A stretch of 55,087 nucleotides of DNA from contig CACZYP010000032.1 of assembly GCA_902785425.1 (NCBI GenBank), forward strand, positions 1 to 55,087, read 5' to 3'. Within the stretch, counting starts at the first letter, position 1. Each line of letters opens with the position of its first letter. The position numbers and the translations under genes were made by a program. The DNA is from an uncultured Ruminococcus sp. GTDB lineage: Bacteria; Bacillota; Clostridia; Oscillospirales; Acutalibacteraceae. Below the pieces are notes generated by a model. It made no database searches, was not told where the DNA came from, and saw only the letters and a program-made list of their open reading frames with translations. This document shows positions 49,581 to 55,087 of the stretch, piece by piece.

Positions 49581-52421
49581 ATGAGCGAGTATATCGACGA
49601 GACTTCCTTGACAGACGAAGAAGTTGCGGCGGCTATTGCGGAAGCAAAAGCAAGAAAAGCCGAGCGTGCGAAAAAAGCTGCCGAGCAGGCTGCCGAAAAA
49701 GCTCCCGAAGAAAAGCCGAAGCTTGAAAAAGCTAAAACTCTTGACGAGGAATCCTCCGAAGCACTTCTTGACGCAAGCAGCAGCGCTGCAGAGCTGGAAG
49801 AAAAGGAAAACGAATCGCCCGCAGTAAGAAGCGCAAAATCGTTCTCCGAAGCTTTCGCAGCAGCGAAAAAGAAGAGAGAGCTCGACCTTCTCAAGAAAAA
49901 GGAAGAGTCTAAAGAAGACGAGGCCGAATATGACGACGAAGACGAGTCCGAAGAAGAATTTGAAGAGGACGAGGAAGAAGCCGTTTTTGAAGCCGACGAT
50001 GAAGAGGAATACGTTGACGAGGACGAAACCGAGGATGAAGACGATGAGTCCGAGGAAGAGTTCGATGATGACGAAGAAGAATACGACGAAGACGATGACG
50101 CAGAAGAGTACGAGGAAGACGACGAGTCCGAAGACGACGAAGAGTATGAGTACGATGAGGACGAAGACGACGAACTCTCAGGCGACGGTATCTTTGAAAC
50201 GGACGACGAAAACGGTGAGTACAATACGACTGTGAATGTTGACGAGGACAAAGAAGACGATTACGACGAAGAAGATGAGGAGGAAGATGAAGAAGAAAGC
50301 ACTTTTTCAACGAAAACCAAGATCATTATCGGCGTAGTTATAGCGCTGCTTGTAATTGCGGTGATTGCGGCATTTGCCTTCTTCTTGAAGGACAAGGGCG
50401 GCAATGAGACATCTTCCGTTGTTTCAGTGATCGACGGCGAAATAACAAGCGTTAAATTTGCAGAGCCGAGCGTTAGCCTTGAGGTGGGCGAGACGGTTTC
50501 GCTGAAGCTTATCGTAGAGCCTGAAAACGCAAAGGATAAGACCTTCAAGCTCAAATCAAACGACGAGACGATCGTTAAGGTAAACGAGCAGGGTCAGATC
50601 ACAGGTATCTCTTCGGGCAGCACAACGGTAACGGCAACGCTCAAGAGCAATCCGACAATGACAGCGTCTCTCGTAGTCAATGTAATTGACGAAGAGCAGA
50701 GCACGCTTAATATCTACAATAAGTTTGTGAACTCCATTATCGACGGTACGACCGATATCGATCCCGAGCCGGAGACAGACAGTGACTCCGAGAATGAGGA
50801 AGATTCCGATACCGAAGAGGATACAGAGAAGAGCAGCGACAGCGATTCCGATACAGATTCGGAAGCTCCGAAGAAGAGAGCAACTCACAAGCTTACAGGC
50901 AACAAGATAGACGACTTCGACAGCGACGGTGAGATAGAGCTTGCTCTCTACTATGAGCCGACAACAGACAACGAAGAGCCCCTCGTTCGTATCTTCCACC
51001 TGGTAGATGAAGACGCAGTTGAAGAGGAAACAGATTCCGAAGAAGAGCTTGAATATGACGAGTTCGGCAACCCGATCGAAAGAGATACGGAAAGCGAAGC
51101 TCCCGAGAGCAAGCCTGCCGACAGCGACAAAAAGAAGAAGTCGCCGACAGAGAAAACACTCCTGGAAGTTGAGCAGTACTCCGAGCTGTATATGACGCTT
51201 CACACAGCACTTGAAGCAGACGCAGCAACAGAGCCGTGGAACACAAGCTATCTTGAAGTTAAGGAGAACGAAACAGTTACTCCGAGAGTAAAGATACTTT
51301 CTTCCGGCTACGGCGCTCCGACATACACTTACGAGTGCGACAATGAAGAAATAGCAACTGTAGACAAGCAGGGCAACATCAAGGGCCTCAAGCCCGGCAC
51401 CGTTATCGTAACGGTAAGCTCGCCGCTGAATTCCGAAGCAGTTGCAAAGGTCAAGATCAGAGTCAAGGACGACACAGATCTTCTTGATGATTATCTTGCA
51501 GAGATCCCTGTAGTAAACAACACAAACGACGCAGTATTCCCGACAGAAACGCTTATCGGCAAGGCTATTGTTGATATCGACAACGACGGCGTGAGCGAGC
51601 TTATGCTCCGTTTCCGCTACAGCGACAATGTAGAGACTGTAAATATCGTTAAGATCGAAAATGAAAAGTGCGTATGCTACAAGACATACAACAACCTTTC
51701 AGATCTTTATGAGTACGATGAGGGCGACGGCTCCTACAGCAACTCCGTGCTTATCCACTATACGACCGGCAAGGTTTGCCTTGAGTATAAGTCAACGATA
51801 GCAAAGAGCGGCTCTAAGTCGAGATCGACAGAAGAGAAGATCTTCACTCTCGAAAACGGCGGAAGCCTCAGCGAGCTTGTAAACTTCAGAACAACAACAG
51901 ATATTTCCACAAAGACAGTTACGTCCGAAGCAACTGTTGACCGCAGCACATCTTCGACAAGATCGTATGATGAAGACGATGACGATGAGACAGATTCCGA
52001 GTATGAGGAAGAGCCTGATTCCGAGGAGGATACAAACAGCAGAACTTCTTCTTACGTTGATGAGGACGAAGACGGCTACGACGATAACACAGGCGAATAC
52101 TTCGGCTCTTATGCAGGCGAAGACGGTGATATCGATACAGATAACGGAATCGACCTGACAAACAAGAGACCCGTTAAGAAGCTCCCTGAGGCCGCAGGCG
52201 CACCCGATGATGAGGACGACGATTACGGCGACGGCGATAACGAGACAGAGGATTATGACGATGATGAGCCGACAACATCGACCGTCACGACCGAAGTTTC
52301 CGAAGAGACTACGAAGTATTTCGTAAACGGTACACCGACAGAGAGAAGCGTTTACGAAGAGATCCTCACAAGATACTCTTCGACCTACAGCGTATGGAAC
52401 GCATGGGAAAGCGTGTATTGA
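49581..52421 (+). CDS. Large acidic membrane protein with two Ig-like (BIG2) domains
   Basis: About 946 residues. A Lys/Glu/Ala-rich helical N-terminus is followed by an extreme Asp/Glu block (about 112-240) and a single membrane helix (about 244-270). Outside the membrane come a BIG2 domain (about 289-370), a Ser/Asp/Glu linker (DSDSENEEDSDTEED), a segment with DDFDSDGEIELALYY, a second BIG2 domain (about 557-630), a related DIDNDGVSELML segment, and a Ser/Asp/Thr-rich acidic end. The N-terminal acidic domain would be cytoplasmic. The paired SDGE/NDGVSEL segments resemble calcium-binding FG-GAP/VCBS-like repeats. ATG 49581 is chosen with AAGAG 8 nt upstream; GTG 49572 and ATG 49575 are alternatives. 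Function unknown; a surface adhesin or scaffold is possible. Confidence 0.75.
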   Translation: MSEYIDETSLTDEEVAAAIAEAKARKAERAKKAAEQAAEKAPEEKPKLEKAKTLDEESSEALLDASSSAAELEEKENESPAVRSAKSFSEAFAAAKKKRELDLLKKKEESKEDEAEYDDEDESEEEFEEDEEEAVFEADDEEEYVDEDETEDEDDESEEEFDDDEEEYDEDDDAEEYEEDDESEDDEEYEYDEDEDDELSGDGIFETDDENGEYNTTVNVDEDKEDDYDEEDEEEDEEESTFSTKTKIIIGVVIALLVIAVIAAFAFFLKDKGGNETSSVVSVIDGEITSVKFAEPSVSLEVGETVSLKLIVEPENAKDKTFKLKSNDETIVKVNEQGQITGISSGSTTVTATLKSNPTMTASLVVNVIDEEQSTLNIYNKFVNSIIDGTTDIDPEPETDSDSENEEDSDTEEDTEKSSDSDSDTDSEAPKKRATHKLTGNKIDDFDSDGEIELALYYEPTTDNEEPLVRIFHLVDEDAVEEETDSEEELEYDEFGNPIERDTESEAPESKPADSDKKKKSPTEKTLLEVEQYSELYMTLHTALEADAATEPWNTSYLEVKENETVTPRVKILSSGYGAPTYTYECDNEEIATVDKQGNIKGLKPGTVIVTVSSPLNSEAVAKVKIRVKDDTDLLDDYLAEIPVVNNTNDAVFPTETLIGKAIVDIDNDGVSELMLRFRYSDNVETVNIVKIENEKCVCYKTYNNLSDLYEYDEGDGSYSNSVLIHYTTGKVCLEYKSTIAKSGSKSRSTEEKIFTLENGGSLSELVNFRTTTDISTKTVTSEATVDRSTSSTRSYDEDDDDETDSEYEEEPDSEEDTNSRTSSYVDEDEDGYDDNTGEYFGSYAGEDGDIDTDNGIDLTNKRPVKKLPEAAGAPDDEDDDYGDGDNETEDYDDDEPTTSTVTTEVSEETTKYFVNGTPTERSVYEEILTRYSSTYSVWNAWESVY

Positions 52422-52450
52422 TAAAGTACTAATTACCATTACCACAAGTT

Positions 52451-52492
52451 AAACCCGCCCCGAAGCAAATCCAAGCTTCGGGGCGGGTTTTT
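52451..52492 (+). terminator. Strong terminator after the acidic protein gene
   Basis: A 16-bp GC-rich stem AAACCCGCCCCGAAGC/GCTTCGGGGCGGGTTT is followed by TTTA. Confidence 0.93.
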
Positions 52493-52498
52493 ATAATT

Positions 52499-52597
52499 GG
52501 GCATCTCTAAAAACTCACTTTTTAAAAACACATATTTAGCATTCAAGCCGTTTTTTTAACTCGATTTGCTAAAAATCAAAGGTTTTTAGAGATTCCC
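52499..52597. mobile_element. 99-bp MITE-like element
   Basis: The ends GGGCATCTCTAAAAACT and, reverse-complemented, GGGAATCTCTAAAAACC are inverted repeats with two mismatches in 17. They are flanked by AATT on both sides (52495-52498 and 52598-52601), a possible 4-bp target duplication. The interior is AT-rich and non-coding. It lies at the left border of a family B repeat. Confidence 0.7.
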
Positions 52598-52852
52598 AAT
52601 TGACAATTGATAATGGACAATGGACAATTTTGGGCAGCTTCGCATGCGCTCGGCTTTTTATAAATGTGGAATGTGGAAAGTGGAATGGCGAATTTCGGAA
52701 GCACTGCGTGCTTGCTTTTTATATCAGTGTATTCAAAACTATTAGTTATCTTTCGGCAACGAATTAAGTAATAACTCTTAGTGAACTAATAAAAAAACAA
52801 CTCGCCGAAGGCGAGTTCCGCAATTGTCAATTATCAATTGTCAATTGTCAAT
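52598..52852. repeat. Family B repeat, long composite copy
   Basis: The left end is AATTGACAATTGATAATGG, then a GTGGAATGTGGAAAGTGG block and tip GGAAGCACTGCGTGCTTG. A diverged core (GAATTAAGTAATAACTC), the second tip AACTCGCCGAAGGCGAGTT and the end CAATTGTCAATTATC follow. Confidence 0.8.
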
Positions 52853-52860
52853 CAGCAAAA

Positions 52861-52889
52861 AAAACTCGGACAACGTCCGAGTTTTTTTG
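52861..52889. terminator. Bidirectional terminator at the pilin 1 end
   Basis: The stem ACTCGGAC/GTCCGAGT has A8 before and T7 after, so it works on either strand. It ends the minus-strand pilin gene. Confidence 0.85.
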
Positions 52890-52893
52890 CTTC

Positions 52894-53376
52894 TTAGTCT
52901 CCGTTTTCGAGTTTTTCTTCGAGGTCCTTTATCATTGTTTCCGGAGTAACATCACTTATTACTTCCGATGTGGGGGTCTTGGAGCCTCCCGATACCTCAA
53001 CGCCGATATTCTTTGTGAATACCATCTTGTATTCTTTTCCGCCAATGTCTCTTGTGAAGAAGTCGTCATCAGCGATGATGTTGTTGGCTATCAGAACATC
53101 CTCTATGGTTGCATTTGCAGGCGCTGTGCCGTTGTAGTAGATGCCTTTCATCTTGATCTTGGATACATTCACAGCTTCTTTTATAAGCATATTGAGCGTA
53201 GCTGCGTCCGATTCCATAACAGACATCTTGGAGCTATTGATCGTGGTTGTGATAACCGGTATCGCTATTGCTGCAAGGATCGCAAGTATAGCGATAACGA
53301 TAACAAGTTCTACCAGTGTAAAGCCTTTTTTTCGTTCCTTCGCTTTTGTAAGCTTCTGCTTCAGAGTAACAGTCAT
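52894..53376 (-). CDS. Type IV pilin-like protein 1
   Basis: A 160-residue prepilin. A basic leader ends KERKKG before FTLVELVIVIAILAILA, with cleavage expected after Gly18 and Glu5 of the mature protein (residue 23) present. The first half is nearly identical in amino acids to the neighbouring pilin 2, including VITTTINSSKMSV and the segment DDxFFTRDIGG. The C-terminal domain differs and ends in an acidic stretch (KDLEEKLENGD). There are no cysteines for a D-region disulphide. No pilus ATPase, platform or prepilin peptidase lies in the window. It has its own promoter at 53459-53487. It may be a minor pilin or part of a pseudopilus. Confidence 0.85.
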   Translation of the reverse strand: MTVTLKQKLTKAKERKKGFTLVELVIVIAILAILAAIAIPVITTTINSSKMSVMESDAATLNMLIKEAVNVSKIKMKGIYYNGTAPANATIEDVLIANNIIADDDFFTRDIGGKEYKMVFTKNIGVEVSGGSKTPTSEVISDVTPETMIKDLEEKLENGD

Positions 53377-53458
53377 AGTTCACACGTCCTTTCTTTACAA
53401 AAATATGATTCCCTAAATAAAACAGGCAAGAGGCGTGAGCCTGCTTGCGTCTATAATT

Positions 53459-53487
53459 ATTATAATACAAAGACATAGACTGTTCAA
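53459..53487 (-). promoter_or_regulatory. Promoter of pilin 1
   Basis: On the minus strand: TTGAAC (53482-53487), a 17-bp spacer and TATAAT (53459-53464). Confidence 0.7.
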
Positions 53488-53565
53488 TAGCTGTTATGAA
53501 TGAATTAATAAGGCGTAATTTGTTTATTTTAACAAGTTAAAGCGGCTAATTGTGTAATAATAAAA

Positions 53566-53591
53566 TCAAGCCGAACATTTGCTCGGCTTGA
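53566..53591 (-). terminator. Terminator of pilin 2
   Basis: On the minus strand the stem CAAGCCGA/TCGGCTTG is followed by ATTTTATTATT. Confidence 0.8.
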
Positions 53592-53627
53592 AGTTTATGC
53601 CTTTCGGCATTAGGTTTTAAGTTTTAA

Positions 53628-54125
53628 TTACTTCTCAAGACCTGCGAGCTGAGCAAGTTCCTTGATTGTTGTGCCTGCTGCGAGATCCTTAGCTGTGCCT
53701 TCAGGAACATCTGTGATCTTTGTGCCGGAAACTGCAACTGTGAGTGTGCCGTTTGCAGCGTCGCCGTAAGCTGTGATCTTGTAATCAGAACCGCCGATGT
53801 CTCTTGTGAAGAAAGCATCATCGGAAGCGAGGTTGTTAGCTGTAAGAACGTTACCAACGTTGAGGTCATCAGATGTAGCCTTTACGCCAGCGTACTCAGT
53901 TGTGTCGATCTTAGCGAGACGGTTGTTAACTGCTTCCTTAACGAGCATGTTAACTGTTGCTGTGTCGGACTCAAGAACGGACATCTTCGAGCTGTTGATT
54001 GTTGTTGTGATTACCGGGATTGCGATTGCTGCCAAGATTGCAAGGATTGCAATAACGATTACGAGCTCTACGAGTGTAAAACCTTTCTTGGACTTCTTGG
54101 CCTGAACTTTCTGCATCATTGTCAT
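53628..54125 (-). CDS. Type IV pilin-like protein 2
   Basis: A 165-residue prepilin. A short basic leader KKSKKG precedes FTLVELVIVIAILAILA; cleavage is expected after Gly15 and Glu20 is the mature Glu5. The helix and the following VITTTINSSKMSV are the same as in pilin 1, although the codons differ widely. The C-terminal domain is distinct (YKITAYGDAANGTLTVAVSGTK), Ala/Thr-rich and ends IKELAQLAGLEK. AAAGAGGT precedes the ATG. Both pilins have separate promoters and terminators, so they can be expressed independently. The Ala/Thr/Gly-rich composition suggests this is the more abundant, major-type subunit; that is inference. Confidence 0.87.
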   Translation of the reverse strand: MTMMQKVQAKKSKKGFTLVELVIVIAILAILAAIAIPVITTTINSSKMSVLESDTATVNMLVKEAVNNRLAKIDTTEYAGVKATSDDLNVGNVLTANNLASDDAFFTRDIGGSDYKITAYGDAANGTLTVAVSGTKITDVPEGTAKDLAAGTTIKELAQLAGLEK

Positions 54126-54196
54126 AGTACATTACCTCTTTCTTTTTAAAATTTTTTCCACAGGCTATGACGTTCCTGTGTTTTGATTGCAACATT

Positions 54197-54225
54197 ATAA
54201 TACAACAAATCCGGTTCAAAGTCAA
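54197..54225 (-). promoter_or_regulatory. Promoter of pilin 2
   Basis: On the minus strand: TTGACT (54220-54225), a 17-bp spacer and TATTAT (54197-54202). Confidence 0.7.
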
Positions 54226-54508
54226 TACGTTTTTTGGAATTTTTTAGATTTTTGATGTACAAAAACGTGAATAAAAACTGGTTAAAATGCACAAACAATA
54301 TGATTTTAATATGAACGTTAACATAGTCCTATCAAACAACAGGAATGATTCTTGATAATTAGGTGATTATAAACAACTTGTTGACACGCTCAAAAACACT
54401 TGATTCTGTGAGAGAAAATAGTGCAATTCTATGCCTTGAAAATTTTTTTGAAAAAATGTTTGACAAGGTGAAAATCGGTGTTGACAAGGGTGGGTTTTGA
54501 AAAAACAA
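54226..54508. other. Gap upstream of the toxin-antitoxin locus, no gene
   Basis: AT-rich sequence with several GTTGACA-like words (54379, 54460, 54479) but no paired -10 boxes that I can call. No supported coding region. Confidence 0.4.
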
Positions 54509-54537
54509 TTTACAGAGTAGATGGTATATGATATACT
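54509..54537 (+). promoter_or_regulatory. Promoter of the putative toxin mRNA
   Basis: TTTACA (54509-54514), a 17-bp spacer and TATACT (54532-54537). The predicted start near 54544 is followed by a 5' hairpin CTCTG/CAGAG (54557-54570). Flanking CTCC and GGGG can extend the stem and bury the ribosome site. Confidence 0.75.
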
Positions 54538-54582
54538 GTTTGTGTTACCGCTCCTACTCTGGTGACAGAGGGGGGTGTCATG

Positions 54583-54693
54583 ATGAATTACTTAATTTCA
54601 TATGTTGTTGCTGTCTTGGCAGGTCTTTCAAGAGAGTTTATCTCATGGGCGATCCGCAAATGGTTTGATTGTTACAACAAGAAAAAGCGGTAA
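54583..54693 (+). CDS. Fst-like type I toxin peptide
   Basis: A 36-residue peptide (37 if the preceding in-frame ATG at 54580 is used; 54583 has the better spacing from AGAGGGGGG). A hydrophobic segment YLISYVVAVLAGLSREFISW is followed by the basic, charged end KWFDCYNKKKR. Size, single membrane helix and charged tail fit type I toxins. The order Leu-Ser-Val-Ala-Gly-Leu-Glu-Ile/Phe-Ser resembles Fst of the pAD1 par locus. The gene is too short for routine gene calling. It is followed by a strong terminator shared with a convergent antisense RNA whose 5' end is complementary to the toxin start region. Expected action is membrane damage when the antitoxin RNA is lost. Confidence 0.72.
   Translation: MNYLISYVVAVLAGLSREFISWAIRKWFDCYNKKKR
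54584..54601 (+). repeat. Direct repeat DR-a over the toxin start
   Basis: TGAATTACTTAATTTCAT, identical over 18 nt to 54788-54805. It starts within the toxin start codon and is the predicted pairing site for the antisense RNA. Confidence 0.9.
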
Positions 54694-54741
54694 TAAGCCT
54701 ATGGTCTATGTCAGCCATTCCATAAAGGAGAAATGAACAGA

Positions 54742-54782
54742 CCCCCTGCAAAGTCCGGTACACTTTGCAGGGGGTTGTTTTG
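54742..54782. terminator. Shared bidirectional terminator
   Basis: A perfect 13-bp stem CCCCCTGCAAAGT/ACTTTGCAGGGGG with a 7-nt loop is followed on the plus strand by TTGTTTTG and on the minus strand by TCTGTTCATTT. It ends both the toxin mRNA and the antisense RNA. Confidence 0.9.
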
Positions 54783-54787
54783 TCACT

Positions 54788-54805
54788 TGAATTACTTAAT
54801 TTCAT
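54788..54805 (+). repeat. Direct repeat DR-b at the 5' end of the antisense RNA
   Basis: An exact 18-nt copy of 54584-54601, located just downstream (minus sense) of the antisense promoter. Confidence 0.9.
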
Positions 54806-54813
54806 GTGAGTTT

Positions 54814-54842
54814 ATTATATCATATTCAAACGATAAATGCAA
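54814..54842 (-). promoter_or_regulatory. Promoter of the antisense RNA
   Basis: On the minus strand: TTGCAT (54837-54842), a 17-bp spacer and a perfect TATAAT (54814-54819), stronger than the toxin promoter as expected for an antitoxin RNA. Confidence 0.8.
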
Positions 54843-54942
54843 TATGCAACCCAAAAAACTTTTTGGCATAAAATCACAGCGCTTTTTATTGCAAAAATAA
54901 CGATTCTGTGTTACCATATAGGAAAGCGTAATAGTATGTTAG

Positions 54943-55087
54943 GGAGACACTGATTAAATCGAGTATCCATATTGCGCCGTAAGACTTCCAGTCAGGTTGC
55001 ACGAAACGACCGCAGGGTGCGGTCTGCCGGTGGCAGACGTTGCCGCAAGGCAACAGCACCGACCGAGGCGGCAGCCGAGACCATACT
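54943..55087. mobile_element. Family A MITE-like element, left part (copy 3, cut by the window end)
   Basis: It starts GGAGACACTGATTAAATC, preceded by TTAG (54939-54942), the same 4-bp target as the complete copy. The hairpin row CCGCAGGGTGCGG, GTCTGCCGGTGGCAGAC, GTTGCCGCAAGGCAAC is intact. The segment at about 54970-55005 differs from copy 2. The right end lies beyond the window. Confidence 0.82.

Larger units (their letters stand above)
54730..54807 (-). ncRNA. Antisense RNA antitoxin
   Basis: A predicted transcript of about 75-80 nt from a minus-strand promoter (54814-54842). Its first bases contain the complement of TGAATTACTTAATTTCAT, so it can pair with the toxin mRNA start region, and its 3' end is the terminator hairpin that is also complementary to the toxin mRNA 3' end. 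Both interaction sites are therefore supplied, as in RNA II of pAD1 par. Confidence 0.7.

Noticed and set aside
49532-50251. A long Ser-rich frame opposite the acidic protein gene
   Set aside because: It is the mirror of GAC/GAA codon runs of the real gene and has no start or promoter of its own.
54734-54901. A 55-codon frame after the toxin gene, with AAAGGAG before its ATG
   Set aside because: It reads straight through the shared terminator and the antisense promoter and has no protein-like composition. The ribosome-like site may be chance or a decoy.

Overview
The window looks like a chromosomal segment of a spore-forming, starch-degrading gut Firmicute, most likely a Ruminococcus close to R. 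bromii. This is inferred from gene content; no similarity search was run. The pointers are an alpha-amylase with two CBM26-like modules and a C-terminal dockerin (the R. bromii amylosome architecture), a complete glgB-glgC-glgD-glgA glycogen operon, a maltodextrin-type ABC importer, spoVAE, a PdaB-like deacetylase, class B sortase, GlgD, and type IV pilin-like proteins. Most transcription units start at readable sigma-A promoters with 17-bp spacers and end at intrinsic terminators.

Layout. 0-2.6 kb: a radical SAM gene, tRNA-Pro(CGG), tRNA-Gln(CUG), spoVAE and a 171-bp tandem duplication. 2.6-7.7 kb: two potassium uptake systems, trkA-trkH and ktrB-ktrA. 7.7-10.5 kb (minus strand): NusG-II protein, Gx transporter, Ser/Lys-rich lipoprotein and ApbE, resembling part of a flavin-based extracellular electron transfer locus. 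10.7-13.1 kb: a ROK-like protein with circularly permuted motif order and an unknown protein. 13.5-19.6 kb: glycogen synthesis. 19.9-22.6 kb (minus): peroxide-defence operon gpx-trxA-trxB-ohrR-like, with an OhrR-type operator at its promoter. 23.0-24.2 kb: ftsZ. 24.9-27.6 kb: small alarmone synthetase plus a two-component system. 27.8-29.3 kb: murE-like. 30.2-34.0 kb: malEFG-type importer. 34.3-37.4 kb: a surface cluster with a sortase substrate, class B sortase, LCP protein, PqqD-like protein and S26 peptidase. 37.9-40.3 kb: dockerin amylase. 41.6-44.9 kb: murI, DUF1934, argS. 45.4-47.5 kb (minus): an EF-G paralogue with altered GTPase motifs. 48.0-49.1 kb (minus): polysaccharide deacetylase. 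49.6-52.4 kb: a large acidic membrane protein with Ig-like domains. 52.9-54.1 kb (minus): two pilin-like genes. 54.5-54.85 kb: a compact type I toxin-antitoxin locus.

Three families of small non-coding mobile-looking repeats are scattered through the intergenic gaps. Family A is about 241 bp with inverted ends, YTAR-type 4-bp duplications and a row of internal hairpins. Family B is about 190 bp, bounded by AATTG-rich inverted repeats, with a hairpin tip whose sequence varies between copies. A 99-bp element with near-palindromic ends forms the third. One family A copy sits inside a family B copy, and one family B fragment supplies the C-terminus of ApbE.

The best candidate for an undescribed system is the locus at 54509-54842. 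A 36-codon hydrophobic peptide gene converges on a short antisense RNA. The two share a bidirectional terminator, and an exact 18-nt direct repeat covers the toxin start region. This is the architecture of the pAD1 par (Fst/RNA II) type I toxin-antitoxin module. Secondary candidates are the sortase-LCP-PqqD-S26 cluster, the permuted ROK-like protein, the thioredoxin reductase lacking the usual NADPH motif, and two orphan small-RNA-like units near 29.5 and 49.3 kb.
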